From NCBI RefSeq assembly GCF_021117425.1, contig NZ_CP088298.1:1798001-1862000 (forward strand): a stretch of 64,000 nt of DNA, given 5' to 3'. The DNA comes from Brevibacterium zhoupengii (GTDB lineage: Bacteria > Actinomycetota > Actinomycetes > Actinomycetales > Brevibacteriaceae). This document shows positions 1 to 11,436 of this stretch, piece after piece. The notes under the pieces are model-generated. The model did no database searches. It saw only the letters and a list, made by a program, of their open reading frames with translations, and was not told the origin of the DNA. Position 1 is the stretch's first letter. Each line of letters starts with the position of its first letter. The translations under genes and the position numbers were made by a program.

Positions 1-909
1 GCCGGACCGATCATTCTCGTCACCTTCGTCTCACTGGCCATCTGGATGCTCTCTCGCGTTGACTTCTCCATCTCCTGGGCCAGAGAGGACGCCCTGTCGG
101 GGTGGCCGATGTGGATGCATATCCTCGGCGGCGGGTCCCTGTGGGTCGCGATCTACGGCACCTTTGTCCTCAACTTCTCCGACTTCACCCGCGCCGCGAA
201 GAAGAAGGGGTCGATCGTCGTCGGCAACTTCTGGGGCATCCCGATCAACATGCTCGTCTTCGGCCTCGTCGTGATCTCGCTGGCCGGCGCCCAGTACAAG
301 ATCGACGGCACGGTCATCACCTCACCGGCCGATATCGTGCAGACCATCGGCAACCCGATCCTCTTGGCGCTGGCTTCCCTTGCATTGCTCATCCTCACGG
401 TTGCGGTCAATCTCATGGCGAACTTCGTCGCCCCGACCTACGCGCTGACGAATATGTTCCCGCGCCACCTCAACTTCCGCAGCGCAGCGATCATCAGCGC
501 GGTCATCGGCTTCGTCATCCTGCCGTGGAACCTCTACGACTCACCCGTCGTCATCGTCTACTTCCTGGGCGGGCTCGGCGCCCTGCTGGGACCCCTGTTC
601 GGGGTCATCATGGTCGACTACTGGGTGATCCGGAAGACGAAGGTCAACGTTCCGCAGCTCTACACAGAGGCGGGCGACGGTGAGTACTTCTACCACCGCG
701 GAGTGAACTGGCGCGCCATCGGTGCCTTCATCCCCGCCTCCGTCATCTCACTCGTCTTCGCTCTGGTCCCGGCGTTCGCAGGACTCTCCGAATTCTCCTG
801 GTTCAGCGGAGCTGGCATCGCGGCCATCATCTACTTCATCATCGCCCGCCGGAACTTCACCTTCCGCGAGGTCGACGGCGAAGAGATCGCCGTTCCCACC
901 ACACACTGA
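1..909 (+). CDS. NCS1-family nucleobase/hydantoin/allantoin permease, C-terminal part
   Basis: The reading frame is open from base 1, so the 5' end lies outside the window. About 302 residues remain, roughly the last seven or eight membrane spans of a protein that normally has 12. The segment with NFSDFTRAAKKKG followed by GNFWGIPINMLVFG is typical of NCS1 transporters (the Mhp1, PucI, CodB and FurE group), which couple uptake of hydantoins, allantoin, uracil or cytosine to a cation. The next gene, 14 bases downstream on the same strand, is a hydantoin/allantoin racemase relative. I infer import of a cyclic ureide or hydantoin for catabolism. The exact substrate cannot be read from this fragment. 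Confidence 0.85.
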   Translation, partial: AGPIILVTFVSLAIWMLSRVDFSISWAREDALSGWPMWMHILGGGSLWVAIYGTFVLNFSDFTRAAKKKGSIVVGNFWGIPINMLVFGLVVISLAGAQYKIDGTVITSPADIVQTIGNPILLALASLALLILTVAVNLMANFVAPTYALTNMFPRHLNFRSAAIISAVIGFVILPWNLYDSPVVIVYFLGGLGALLGPLFGVIMVDYWVIRKTKVNVPQLYTEAGDGEYFYHRGVNWRAIGAFIPASVISLVFALVPAFAGLSEFSWFSGAGIAAIIYFIIARRNFTFREVDGEEIAVPTTH

Positions 910-923
910 TTGAGAGCCCTGCC

Positions 924-1649
924 ATGAAAATTCTCGTCGTCAACGTGAACACGACTGAGTCGATGACCGAGGGAATCGCCCGCGCGGCTCGGGAAGCCGC
1001 CTCGGCGGGCACCGAGATCATTGCGCTGACCCCCAGCTTCGGAGCCGAGTCCTGCGAAGGAAATGTCGAGAGCTATCTCGCGGCGCTGGGCGTCATGGAC
1101 GCGGTGATGAAATACCCGGGGGAGTTCGACGCCGTCATCCAGGCCGGGTACGGCGAGCATGGGCGCGAAGGACTCCAGGAGCTCCTCGATGTGCCCGTCA
1201 TCGACATCACCGAGGCGGGTGCAGCGTTGGCGATGTTCCTCGGCCACCGATTCGCGGTCGTCACGACACTCGATCGTACCGTCCCCCTCATCGAGGACCG
1301 GCTCCTCCTGGCAGGACTCAACACCCACTGCACCTCGGTCCGTGCCTCCGGGATGGCCGTGCTTGAGCTGGAGAATCAGCCCGAGCGCGCGGTGGAGGCG
1401 ATCGCTGATCAAGCCGCCGAGGCGGTCGAGCGTGACCGTGCAGAGGCCATCGTCCTCGGGTGCGGGGGAATGGCCGACCTCAAACAGATCATCGTCGAAC
1501 GCTGCGATGTCCCCGTCGTCGACGGAGTCACCGCCGCCGTGAAACTGGCCGAATCGTTGGTGGGACTGGGGCTGAAGACCTCGAAGGTGCGGACCTATGC
1601 GCCGGCGCGTCCGAAGCAGCTGAGCGGCTGGCCCTTCAGCGCAGCGTGA
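924..1649 (+). CDS. Asp/Glu/hydantoin racemase family protein
   Basis: This is a 241-residue protein of the Asp/Glu/hydantoin racemase superfamily, which racemises substrates such as 5-substituted hydantoins or allantoin with two opposed cysteines. The second cysteine is present in the LGCGGM motif (C180). At the usual first cysteine position, after IQA, there is glycine (G75 in AGYGEHG). It follows the permease closely and probably shares its transcript. With one catalytic cysteine missing, two-base racemase chemistry is doubtful. It could be a decarboxylase/isomerase-like relative or a racemase subgroup with another acid/base residue. The family call is firm; the reaction is not. Confidence 0.8.
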   Translation: MKILVVNVNTTESMTEGIARAAREAASAGTEIIALTPSFGAESCEGNVESYLAALGVMDAVMKYPGEFDAVIQAGYGEHGREGLQELLDVPVIDITEAGAALAMFLGHRFAVVTTLDRTVPLIEDRLLLAGLNTHCTSVRASGMAVLELENQPERAVEAIADQAAEAVERDRAEAIVLGCGGMADLKQIIVERCDVPVVDGVTAAVKLAESLVGLGLKTSKVRTYAPARPKQLSGWPFSAA

Positions 1650-1662
1650 GCTCAGCGCCCAG

Positions 1663-1714
1663 CTGACTCAGGCCCGGCTGACTCAGGCCCGGCTGACTCG
1701 AGTCAGTCTGACTC
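1663..1714. repeat. Tandem 15-bp repeat between convergent genes, with a 14-bp palindrome
   Basis: The heptamer CTGACTC starts at 1663, 1678, 1693 and 1708, an exact 15-base period. The first two units are identical (CTGACTCAGGCCCGG). The third runs into a perfect palindrome, CTGACTCGAGTCAG, at 1693-1706. The array overlaps the stop codon of the convergent GntR gene (1703-1705), so its right end is coding. Each unit carries a TGA on the plus strand. Function is unknown; it may help transcription termination. Confidence 0.85.
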
Positions 1715-2443
1715 GGCTCCTTCGCGTGACTCAGTTCCCTCATCGACAGCCTTGGCGAGGCGTTCCTTGTGCTTGTCGTGCTGCTCCTGGCTCGTTCCCA
1801 GGTGCCGGGCAGCCAGATCCCTGACCTTCGCCTGATCGCGATGGGCGATCGCATCGTAGAGCTGAGCGTGCTCGGTGGCGACGAAGTCGAGGTCATCATG
1901 CTGGCTCAACTGCCAGCGCATACGCGAGTCGAGGAGCTCACCGATCTCGACCAGGAGCCGGTTGCCGGAGAGCTCGGTGACGATGGCATGGAAGTCCGCC
2001 GCCGAGCGGTGGGCACCGACGACGTCACCGGCCTTCGACAGTTCCTTGCCCTTGGCCATGGTGGCCTCGAGTTTGGCCAGGCCCTCACGATTGTGTCGCT
2101 GCGCGGCGAGTTCGAAGGAGAGAATGTCGAAGACCGTCCGCACTTCGTTGAGGTCGGCGATGTCACTGGGGGAGAACTCGCGCACAGTCGACCAGGTGTT
2201 GGGCCGATTCGCCACTAATCCCTCGGCGGCCAGCTGTTTGAGAGCCTCACGGATCGGGACACGACTGACACCGAGCTCCGTGGCCAGGTTCCGCTCGACC
2301 AGTTTGCTGCCGGGCAGACGGATTCCGTCGATGATCTCGTTGCGCAGCACCTCGGTGACCCGCACGGTCTCAGAGCGCGGGCCATCACTGCGCGTGCCAT
2401 CCTGGCCCGCGCTCTCGGTGCGTGGACTGCCGTTGTTCTTCAC
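1703..2443 (-). CDS. GntR-family regulator (FadR subfamily, FCD domain)
   Basis: This is a 246-residue regulator. A charged tail of about 25 residues is followed by a winged helix (about residues 28-95, with RNLATELGVSRVPIREALKQL as the recognition region) and an all-helical FCD ligand domain (about 100-225). FCD domains bind carboxylated metabolites, often through a metal held by Asp and His. Candidate ligands here are in DFHAIVTELSGN and ARHLG. It lies convergent to the permease-racemase genes and is the obvious candidate to control them, though no operator was confirmed. The last residues (GTESREGAESD) are encoded by the short tandem repeat at the gene end. Confidence 0.88.
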   Translation of the reverse strand: MKNNGSPRTESAGQDGTRSDGPRSETVRVTEVLRNEIIDGIRLPGSKLVERNLATELGVSRVPIREALKQLAAEGLVANRPNTWSTVREFSPSDIADLNEVRTVFDILSFELAAQRHNREGLAKLEATMAKGKELSKAGDVVGAHRSAADFHAIVTELSGNRLLVEIGELLDSRMRWQLSQHDDLDFVATEHAQLYDAIAHRDQAKVRDLAARHLGTSQEQHDKHKERLAKAVDEGTESREGAESD

Positions 2444-2504
2444 GAGGTCATTCTCCCACCAGTGTTGCGCTGCACCGCAGCTTTCGTCGGCGTCGCGTCG
2501 TCGT

Positions 2505-4175
2505 TCAGCGCTTCATCGCTCGGCCGAGGGTATCGAGGCCGACAGATCCCAGGTTGAGCGCCTTGGTGTGGAAGGCCTTGAGGTCGAAGTCCGCTCCGGC
2601 CTCGGCCTTGGCCTCGTCACGGAACTGCTCCCACAGCCGCTGACCGATCTTGTAGCTCGGGGCCTGTCCCGGCCAGCCGAGGTACCGGTCGAGTTCGAAG
2701 GCGAGGAACGACCGGTCCATGGCGACATTGTCGGTGAGGAACTGCCAGGCCTTCTCCCGGTTCCAGGTCCCTCCGCCGAGGCTCTCGGGAGCATCGAGTC
2801 CCAGATGGAAACCGATGTCGAGGACCACCCGTGCTGCGCGCAGGCGCTGCGAGTCGAGCATGCCCAGGTAGTCGCCCGGATCGTCGAGGAAGCCGAGGTC
2901 TGCCATGAGCTTCTCCGCGTAGAGGGCCCAGCCTTCACCGTGTCCGGAGACCCAGCACATGAGTCGGCGCCACCGGTTCAGTGTGTCAGAGACATAGGTG
3001 GCCTGGCCGACCTGCAGGTGATGGCCCGGCACGCCCTCATGATAGACGGTGGTCTTCTCCTGCCAGGTGGCGAACTCGGTGACGCCTTCGGGCACCGACC
3101 ACCACATGCGACCCGGACGGGAGAAATCGTCGGTGGGACCGGTGTAGTAGATGCCGCCGGTGGCCGAGGGTGCGATCATGCACTCGATCGTGCGCACCGG
3201 CTCGGGAATGTCGAAATGGGACTTCCCCAGTTCCGTGATCGCCTCATCGGCGACCTTCTGCATCCACTCACGCAGCCCTTCTGCGCCGTGCAGGGTCCGA
3301 GCGGGATCGTTGTTGAGCGTCTCCATGACCTCGAACAGGTCGGCCCCGGGCTGGATCTTCTCCGCGACCTCGCGCTGCTGCGCGTCGATGCGGGCCAGTT
3401 CCTCAAGTCCCCAGGCATAGGTCTCATCGAAGTCGACCTCGGCGCCGAGGAAGTCACGCGAGTACAGAGCGTAGGCCTCGCGACCGCAGGCCTCATTCTC
3501 CGGCGCTGCCGGGACAAGTTCGGCAGCCAGGAAATCGGCGAGGTGGGCAAACGACTCACGGGCCGCCTCGGCGTGGGTGCTCAGCTGTTCGTGCAGCGAT
3601 GATGGGACCTCGGTGGCGCCGGCGACGAGCTGGTCGAAGTTGCTGCCGGGTTCGGCCAGCGTGCGGGCCTGTTCGATGACCTTCTCGATCTGGATCCGGG
3701 CCGCGACCTGTCCGCGGCTCTTGGCCAGGGCCAAGGACTCCTGATAGCCGGCCACGGATTTCGGGACGGCCTCCATGGTCGTGGCGATGGTCTCCCAGTC
3801 CTTGGCGGTGTCGGTGGGCATGAGATCGAAGGCGTCGCGGATGGACTGCAGGGGAGACTCGATGACATTGAGACTCGAATGTTTGAGCCCGGCCTCGAAA
3901 TAGTCGCGTTCGACGGTGAGACGGTCACGCATCGCATCGATGGTGACGAGATCGACGTCGTCGAGTTCGGCCGCCTTCTCAACCTCGGCGAGCTTGGCCA
4001 GCGTCTCGACGGTGAGATCATTGGCGGCAGCCAGACCAGCGGGGGAGAAGTCATCGAAGCCCTTCGCACCTTCGATACCGAGGTAGAGGGCGAGGGAGGG
4101 GGAGAGCGCGAGTGATCTGTCGACGTATTCTTCAGCAACGGCGTCAACGGCCGAAGGGGTTCTCTTCTGGGTCAT
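2505..4175 (-). CDS. DUF885 family protein, probable zinc metallopeptidase
   Basis: This is a 556-residue protein of the DUF885 family. The diagnostic HEGVPGHH is at about residues 379-386 and looks like a zinc-binding HExxxGHH site; family members are predicted peptidases. There is no signal peptide, so a cytoplasmic enzyme is likely. I chose the ATG at 4175, preceded by GGGTGAG about five bases upstream, over an ATG 33 bases earlier that would add an unsupported 11-residue extension. It lies 61 bases upstream of the GntR gene in the same direction and could be co-transcribed with it. The substrate is unknown. Confidence 0.82.
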   Translation of the reverse strand: MTQKRTPSAVDAVAEEYVDRSLALSPSLALYLGIEGAKGFDDFSPAGLAAANDLTVETLAKLAEVEKAAELDDVDLVTIDAMRDRLTVERDYFEAGLKHSSLNVIESPLQSIRDAFDLMPTDTAKDWETIATTMEAVPKSVAGYQESLALAKSRGQVAARIQIEKVIEQARTLAEPGSNFDQLVAGATEVPSSLHEQLSTHAEAARESFAHLADFLAAELVPAAPENEACGREAYALYSRDFLGAEVDFDETYAWGLEELARIDAQQREVAEKIQPGADLFEVMETLNNDPARTLHGAEGLREWMQKVADEAITELGKSHFDIPEPVRTIECMIAPSATGGIYYTGPTDDFSRPGRMWWSVPEGVTEFATWQEKTTVYHEGVPGHHLQVGQATYVSDTLNRWRRLMCWVSGHGEGWALYAEKLMADLGFLDDPGDYLGMLDSQRLRAARVVLDIGFHLGLDAPESLGGGTWNREKAWQFLTDNVAMDRSFLAFELDRYLGWPGQAPSYKIGQRLWEQFRDEAKAEAGADFDLKAFHTKALNLGSVGLDTLGRAMKR

Positions 4176-4463
4176 GATTCTCACCCTATATGACTGAGAA
4201 CACAGCAATCAGGCGACTAGAGCAAGATCACCCCGAGATGGACCACCGACGACGGGGACCACCGGATAGCATGGATGGGTTCCCAGCCCGATCACGGAAA
4301 TCAACCGGATCTCAACGATCAGCCATCAGCCGATCACAGCCGATCGACACTGACCGCAGAGCGCCGATCTCACCGGGCAGGCTGTTCTTCCCAGACAGCC
4401 TGATCTCGCCGGGCAACCCGGGAACGCAGCGCATCATTCGACAGGAAGAGAGACTGATCTTCA

Positions 4464-5660
4464 GTGGCACGGGCACAGCTATGGACCAAGGACTTCGTCG
4501 TCGGCATCGGTCTCAACCTGTCGATGTCGATGGTGTTCTACCTCCTCATGACGTCCATGGCCGGCTATGCCGTCGCCAGATTCTCCGCGGGTGAGGCTGC
4601 CGCCGGTTTCGCATCCTCCTCGTTCGTCGTCGGTGCCGTCGTCGCACGTGTGCTGACCGGAAAGTACCTGGACTTCATCGGTCGGCGGAAACTGCTCATC
4701 ATCACGATGGCGATCTCGATCCTCGCCTCCGCGGCCTATATCTTCGCCGACACCCTGGTCTGGCTCCTCGTCATCCGCATCATCCACGGCATCGCCTTCG
4801 GGGCCGGCAACACCGCCATCATGACCGCGATCCAAAGCGTCATCCCGTCCTCCCGCCGAGGTGAGGGCACCGGTTACTTCGGCACCGCCACCACACTGTC
4901 GACGGCACTGGGCCCCTATCTGGGTGTCATCCTCCCGCGTTCCTACGACTTCCCGATGCTCTTCGCAGCCTCGGCGTTCATGTCGCTCGTCGCCTTCATC
5001 CTCTGCGTCATCATCAAGCTGCCCAAGCAGGAGCTCAGCGACTATCAGCGACGCAGCAAATGGAACCTCAAACTCTCCACCCTCGTCGATCCGGCAGGTC
5101 TGCGCATCGGTTCGATCATGCTCGTCGTCGGCACCGCCTACGCTGCCGCTCTCGTGTTCCTCGCCGGGTATGCCGAGGACAACGGGGTTGCGAGTGCCGC
5201 GTCCCTGTTCTTCGTCGCCTTCGCTGTGGCCTCACTGGTCGCACGACTGTTCGTCGGTCGCCTGCAGGATACTCTCGGCGACAACTTCGTCATCTATCCC
5301 GTCTTCATCTTCAACCTCGTGGGCAACATCCTGCTGGCCGTGTGGCCGACGATGACGGGAATCATCCTCGCCGGCGTCTTCGTCGGGCTGGGATTCGGTT
5401 CACTCATGCCGTGCATGCAGGCGATCGCCGTGAAATCGGTGCCGATGTCCCGCGTGGCCGTCGCCACCTCCTCGTTCTTCCTGCTCCTTGACGCCGGATC
5501 CGGGATCGGCCCGATCATCCTCGGCGCCATCATGCCGCTGACCGGCGGCAACGGCATGTTCATGCTCTGCGGAGGTCTCGTGGTTCTGGCCATGATCCTC
5601 TACTACTTCGTCCACGGCCGTCGCCGAGGCGGTCGCCCAGGTCGCGAATACCTGCACTGA
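4464..5660 (+). CDS. MFS transporter, 12 membrane segments
   Basis: This is a 398-residue major facilitator superfamily carrier that starts at GTG (MARAQLWTKDF). It has two six-helix halves. The loop between helices 2 and 3 carries the motif-A-like GKYLDFIGRRKLL, typical of drug/proton antiporters and small-metabolite exporters. A central cytoplasmic loop (LPKQELSDYQRRSKWNLK) separates the halves. No substrate-specific features are visible. The 288 bases between it and the divergent DUF885 gene contain GATC-rich sequence but no convincing gene; a short open frame at 4190-4594 overlaps the MFS start and looks spurious. Confidence 0.85.
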   Translation: MARAQLWTKDFVVGIGLNLSMSMVFYLLMTSMAGYAVARFSAGEAAAGFASSSFVVGAVVARVLTGKYLDFIGRRKLLIITMAISILASAAYIFADTLVWLLVIRIIHGIAFGAGNTAIMTAIQSVIPSSRRGEGTGYFGTATTLSTALGPYLGVILPRSYDFPMLFAASAFMSLVAFILCVIIKLPKQELSDYQRRSKWNLKLSTLVDPAGLRIGSIMLVVGTAYAAALVFLAGYAEDNGVASAASLFFVAFAVASLVARLFVGRLQDTLGDNFVIYPVFIFNLVGNILLAVWPTMTGIILAGVFVGLGFGSLMPCMQAIAVKSVPMSRVAVATSSFFLLLDAGSGIGPIILGAIMPLTGGNGMFMLCGGLVVLAMILYYFVHGRRRGGRPGREYLH

Positions 5661-5751
5661 GGACGGTGTTGGCTGGACAGAGGTTTCTCCGCGCGAGCGA
5701 TCGCGATAGCCTGAACGCACCGTTGACACTCCCGGATCGCAAGGACTGGCC

Positions 5752-6549
5752 ATGAAATTCGCACTCGCGCAGATCAACTCCACCACCACAGTTGCGGACA
5801 ACCTCGACAAGGTCCGGGACTACACGCACAGGGCCGCCGAGGCGGGAGCCGAGTTCGTCGTCTTCCCCGAGGCCACGATGTCCGCCTTCGGGCCAGGCCT
5901 ACGCGATGTCGCCGAGGCGAACACCGAGTCGTGGCGCACGGAGATGGCACAGCTGGCGTCCGAGGCCGGGATCGCCGTGATCGTTGGCGAATTCGCGACC
6001 TCAGGTGAGAAGGTGATCAACCTGCTCGCCGTCTACTCGCCGCAGGGCGGGCGCGAAGACTATGCGAAGATCCACCTCTACGATGCCTTCGGCTTCAAGG
6101 AATCCGACACCGTCGTCCCCGGTGAGGACCCCGTCGTCATCGACCTCGGCGGTGAGAGCGTCGGCCTGACCCTGTGCTACGACATCCGCTTCCCGAAGCT
6201 CTATGCCGAGATCAGCCGTCGTGGTGCCAAACTCGCCATCGTCTCCGCTTCCTGGGGTGCGGGCAAGGGCAAGGTCGAACAGTGGGAGACTCTTGCTCGT
6301 GCCCGGGCACTGGATTCCAATATGTTCGTTGTCGCCATCGGCCAGGCCGATCCCGAGGTCAGCGGAGTAGAGGTGCCGAAGAAGGGACCGACCGGTGTTG
6401 GCCACAGCCTCGTCTCCGACCCGTTCGGTCATGTCATCTCCTCACTTGATGGCCAAGAGGGTCTCGAGGTCGTCGATGTGGACCTCGCCATAGCTGACAA
6501 GGCCGCCGAGGCGATTCCCGTACTGGCGAATGCCAAGCTCGGGTACTGA
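5752..6549 (+). CDS. Carbon-nitrogen hydrolase (nitrilase superfamily, Nit2/omega-amidase-like)
   Basis: This 265-residue protein has the complete nitrilase triad: E40 (VFPEATM), K106 (YAKIHLYD) and C142 (LTLCYDIRFP). These enzymes hydrolyse amides or nitriles in the cytoplasm. Its size and the YDIRFP context fit the Nit1/Nit2 branch, whose members act on omega-amides such as alpha-ketoglutaramate or deaminated glutathione. A ribosome site (AAGGA) lies upstream of the ATG. It follows the MFS gene by about 90 bases on the same strand and may be linked to it, but no shared pathway is evident. Confidence 0.88.
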   Translation: MKFALAQINSTTTVADNLDKVRDYTHRAAEAGAEFVVFPEATMSAFGPGLRDVAEANTESWRTEMAQLASEAGIAVIVGEFATSGEKVINLLAVYSPQGGREDYAKIHLYDAFGFKESDTVVPGEDPVVIDLGGESVGLTLCYDIRFPKLYAEISRRGAKLAIVSASWGAGKGKVEQWETLARARALDSNMFVVAIGQADPEVSGVEVPKKGPTGVGHSLVSDPFGHVISSLDGQEGLEVVDVDLAIADKAAEAIPVLANAKLGY

Positions 6550-6606
6550 CGCTGGCGCAGTGTAGGACGTGAGTCCCAGCTGAGAATGTGCCGTAGAACA
6601 CGATAG

Positions 6607-6648
6607 TTGCACTTGAGGCAAAAATGCATCGGGTGCAATAGTAAGTGT

Positions 6649-6655
<7 letters not shown>
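6607..6655. promoter_or_regulatory. Promoter/operator of the TetR-MFS pair
   Basis: Two nested inverted repeats surround the start region. TTGCAC (6607-6612) pairs with GTGCAA (6633-6638), and AATGCAT (6623-6629) pairs with ATGCATT (6649-6655). Between them, AATAGT (6637-6642) is placed six bases before the ATG at 6649 and resembles a -10 element of a leaderless promoter. The arrangement suits autorepression by the encoded TetR protein. The repeats are observed; the regulation is inferred. Confidence 0.55.
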
Positions 6656-9281
<2,626 letters not shown>

Positions 9282-9288
9282 GATGACG

Positions 9289-9320
9289 CGCGATGCCACC
9301 GGCGGATCGGTGGCATCGCG
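9289..9320 (+). terminator. Hairpin after the efflux operon
   Basis: Arms CGCGATGCCACC (9289-9300) and GGTGGCATCGCG (9309-9320) are perfect 12-base complements around an 8-base loop, starting eight bases after the transporter stop. No U-run follows. It is a probable terminator for tetR-MFS. Confidence 0.7.
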
Positions 9321-9420
9321 GGGACTGCTTACCGTCGGGCGGACTACTTATCGTCGAGAGGGCTAGCTGTAAGGTGCCCGCTTGACGGTAACCAGTCCCC
9401 TCGGCGAACGGTCGCACGGT

Positions 9421-9469
9421 GACACACTTTGGGCGCCGACAGAATGACTGTCGGCGCCCAACGTGTGTC
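9421..9469. terminator. Long hairpin between convergent operons
   Basis: Two 22-base arms (9421-9442 and 9448-9469) pair with one mismatch around the loop AATGA; the core GGGCGCCGACAG/CTGTCGGCGCCC is perfect. It lies 32 bases beyond the stop of the leftward carboxylase epsilon gene and probably terminates that operon. The stem works in either direction. Apart from this and the preceding hairpin, 9282-9501 holds nothing I can identify. Confidence 0.8.
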
Positions 9470-9501
9470 CGGCTGTTCAGCGCTTGTCGGCAGCCGAGTT
9501 C

Positions 9502-9792
9502 TCAGCGACCCAGGGTCTGCGTCCACGCCTGCGGCAGGCGCCTGCGCACATTGCGTCGTGGTGCGTTGAATCCGGCGCGGTCGTGCTTGGCCGTCTCCAT
9601 CTGATTCAGGGCAGCAGCCTGATTGGCGGCGTAGGCGAGTGCCACCTGACGGATCGCGACGACGGCCGCCACCGCAGCGGCACTGGCCATATCGTCGCTG
9701 ACGGGCTCGCCGTCGTGTGCGTGCACCTGTGTCCGGTCCTCGACCGAGGTGGCTGCGGCCTCTTCGACGGGCTGTGAAACGTCCTCACTCAT
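9502..9792 (-). CDS. accE: Probable acyl-CoA carboxylase epsilon subunit
   Basis: This small protein of 96 residues overlaps the beta-subunit gene by four bases (ATGA). It has an acidic N-terminus, an Ala-rich helix ([26 protein letters not shown]), then a basic tail ending [14 protein letters not shown]. Actinobacterial AccE/PccE epsilon subunits share this pattern: short, Ala-rich, basic at the end with a late Trp. They tether biotin carboxylase to the beta core and set its activity. The call rests on position and composition because epsilon sequences diverge strongly. A plain hypothetical protein is the alternative. Confidence 0.68.
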   Translation of the reverse strand: MSEDVSQPVEEAAATSVEDRTQVHAHDGEPVSDDMASAAAVAAVVAIRQVALAYAANQAAALNQMETAKHDRAGFNAPRRNVRRRLPQAWTQTLGR

Positions 9793-11369
9793 AGTGGGAT
9801 GTTACCGTGCTTACGCGCTGGAGCATCAACATGCTTGTTCTTCAGCGCCCGCAGGCCTCGCACGATCCGATTCCGCGTCTCGCTCGGTTTGATGACGGCG
9901 TCGATGTAGCCCTCTTCGGCCGCCAGATACGGGTTGAGGAGAGCATCCTCGTAGTCCTGGATCAGTTCGTTACGCAGAGCATCGACGTCTTCTCCTGCCT
10001 CGCCGGCGGCCTTGAGCTTGCGCCGGTAGACGATGTTGGCAGCCCCCTGGGCACCCATGACCGCGATCTGGGCGCTGGGCCAGGCGAGGTTGAGATCGGC
10101 GCCGAGCTGCTTCGAGCCCATGACGCAGTACGCTCCGCCGTAGGCTTTGCGGGTGATGAGCGTGATCAGGGGAACGGTCGCCTCGCCGTAGGCGTAGATG
10201 AGCTTGGCGCCGCGGCGGATGATGCCGCTGAACTCCTGATCGGTGCCGGGCAGGAACCCGGGCACGTCGACGAAGGTGAGGATCGGAATGTTGAAGGCAT
10301 CGCAGAGGCGCACGAAGCGGGCCGCCTTCTCCGAGGCATCGATGTCCAGGGTTCCCGCCAGCTGCATCGGCTGGTTCGCGATGACGCCGACGCTGACTCC
10401 TTCGACGCGGCCGAAGCCGGTGACGACGTTCGGGGCGAAGAGCTCGGAGACCTGGAGGAATTCCGCATCATCGAGGACAGTGGTGACGACATCGAGGATG
10501 TCATAGGGCTGCGACGGCGAATCCGGCATCAGCGTATCCAGAGCCTCGTCCTCGGGCGCAACGCTCAGATCCGATTCGAACTCGTCGGTATCGGCGGGGT
10601 CGAGGTTGTTCTGGGGCAGGAATGAGAGCAGGTCGCGCACATAGTTCAGCGCATCGTCTTCGTCGCTGGCCAGGTAGTGGGCATTGCCGGAGACGGTGTT
10701 GTTCGTGCGTCCGCCGCCGAGATCCTCATGGCCGACCTCTTCGCCGGTGACGGTCTTGATGACGTCGGGGCCGGTGATGTACATGTGGCTGGTCTGATCG
10801 ACCATGATCGTCACGTCGGTCAGCGCAGGGGAGTACACGGCACCGCCAGCCGAGGGTCCCATGATGAGCGAGATCTGCGGGATCACGCCGGAGGAAGCCA
10901 CGTTGAGGCGGAAGATCTCCGCGAACAGGGCGATCGAGCCGACGCCCTCCTGGATCCGGGCGCCACCGGAATCGTTGATGCCGATGATGGGGCAGCCCAA
11001 CTTGATCGCGAGCTTCTGGACCTTGACGATCTTACGGCCGTTCGCCTCGGCGAGGGAGCCGCCGAGGACGGTGAAGTCGTGAGCGAACACGGCCACGGTC
11101 CGGCCCTCGATCGTGCCCAGACCGCACACCACGCCATCACCGTCGGGGCGATTGTTCTCCATGCCGAACTGGTGGTTATGGTGGCGGGCGAACTCGTCGA
11201 TCTCCTGGAACGAATCCTCGTCGAGGAGAGCCTCGATGCGTTCGCGAGCGGTCTGCTTGCCGCGCTTGTGCTGGTTCTCCACCGACTTCTCATTGCCGGT
11301 GTGGGCCGCATCCCGGCGCTGGACGAAAGCGTCGATGCGCTCAGCTGTTGTTCGTGGGGTATCCGTCAT
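9789..11369 (-). CDS. accD5: Acyl-CoA carboxylase beta subunit (carboxyltransferase), AccD5/PccB type
   Basis: This 526-residue carboxyltransferase transfers CO2 from carboxybiotin to acetyl- or propionyl-CoA, giving malonyl- or methylmalonyl-CoA for lipid synthesis. Both crotonase-fold halves are visible, with the oxyanion-hole regions [14 protein letters not shown] and [19 protein letters not shown] and the substrate-pocket [13 protein letters not shown] chose the ATG at 11369 ([15 protein letters not shown]). TATTGT lies six bases upstream, suggesting a leaderless transcript. An ATG/GTG 48 bases earlier would add an unconserved tail. It is divergent from birA, whose product would biotinylate the partner alpha subunit; that subunit is not in this window. 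Confidence 0.93.
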   Translation of the reverse strand: MTDTPRTTAERIDAFVQRRDAAHTGNEKSVENQHKRGKQTARERIEALLDEDSFQEIDEFARHHNHQFGMENNRPDGDGVVCGLGTIEGRTVAVFAHDFTVLGGSLAEANGRKIVKVQKLAIKLGCPIIGINDSGGARIQEGVGSIALFAEIFRLNVASSGVIPQISLIMGPSAGGAVYSPALTDVTIMVDQTSHMYITGPDVIKTVTGEEVGHEDLGGGRTNNTVSGNAHYLASDEDDALNYVRDLLSFLPQNNLDPADTDEFESDLSVAPEDEALDTLMPDSPSQPYDILDVVTTVLDDAEFLQVSELFAPNVVTGFGRVEGVSVGVIANQPMQLAGTLDIDASEKAARFVRLCDAFNIPILTFVDVPGFLPGTDQEFSGIIRRGAKLIYAYGEATVPLITLITRKAYGGAYCVMGSKQLGADLNLAWPSAQIAVMGAQGAANIVYRRKLKAAGEAGEDVDALRNELIQDYEDALLNPYLAAEEGYIDAVIKPSETRNRIVRGLRALKNKHVDAPARKHGNIPL

Positions 11370-11436
11370 GCCTCCACAATAACGACGCGGGGTGCGATCA
11401 TTGTGCACTCTCGCCAAAAGAATCTAAAGTGGACTG
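11370..11436. promoter_or_regulatory. Divergent leaderless promoters of accD5 and birA
   Basis: Only 67 bases separate the two start codons. On the plus strand TAAAGT (11425-11430) is followed by six bases and the birA GTG. On the minus strand TATTGT (plus 11376-11381) is followed by six bases and the accD5 ATG. The two -35 zones must overlap, so the promoters probably compete. Hexamers and spacing are observed; promoter activity is inferred. Confidence 0.6.

Noticed and set aside
1875..3602. Long plus-strand open frame of 575 codons
   Set aside because: It lies antisense across the GntR and DUF885 genes, has biased Arg/Ser composition and no domain. It is a high-GC shadow frame.
4190..4594. 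Short plus-strand open frame before the MFS gene
   Set aside because: It overlaps the MFS start out of frame, lacks a ribosome site and has an Arg/Pro-rich composition.
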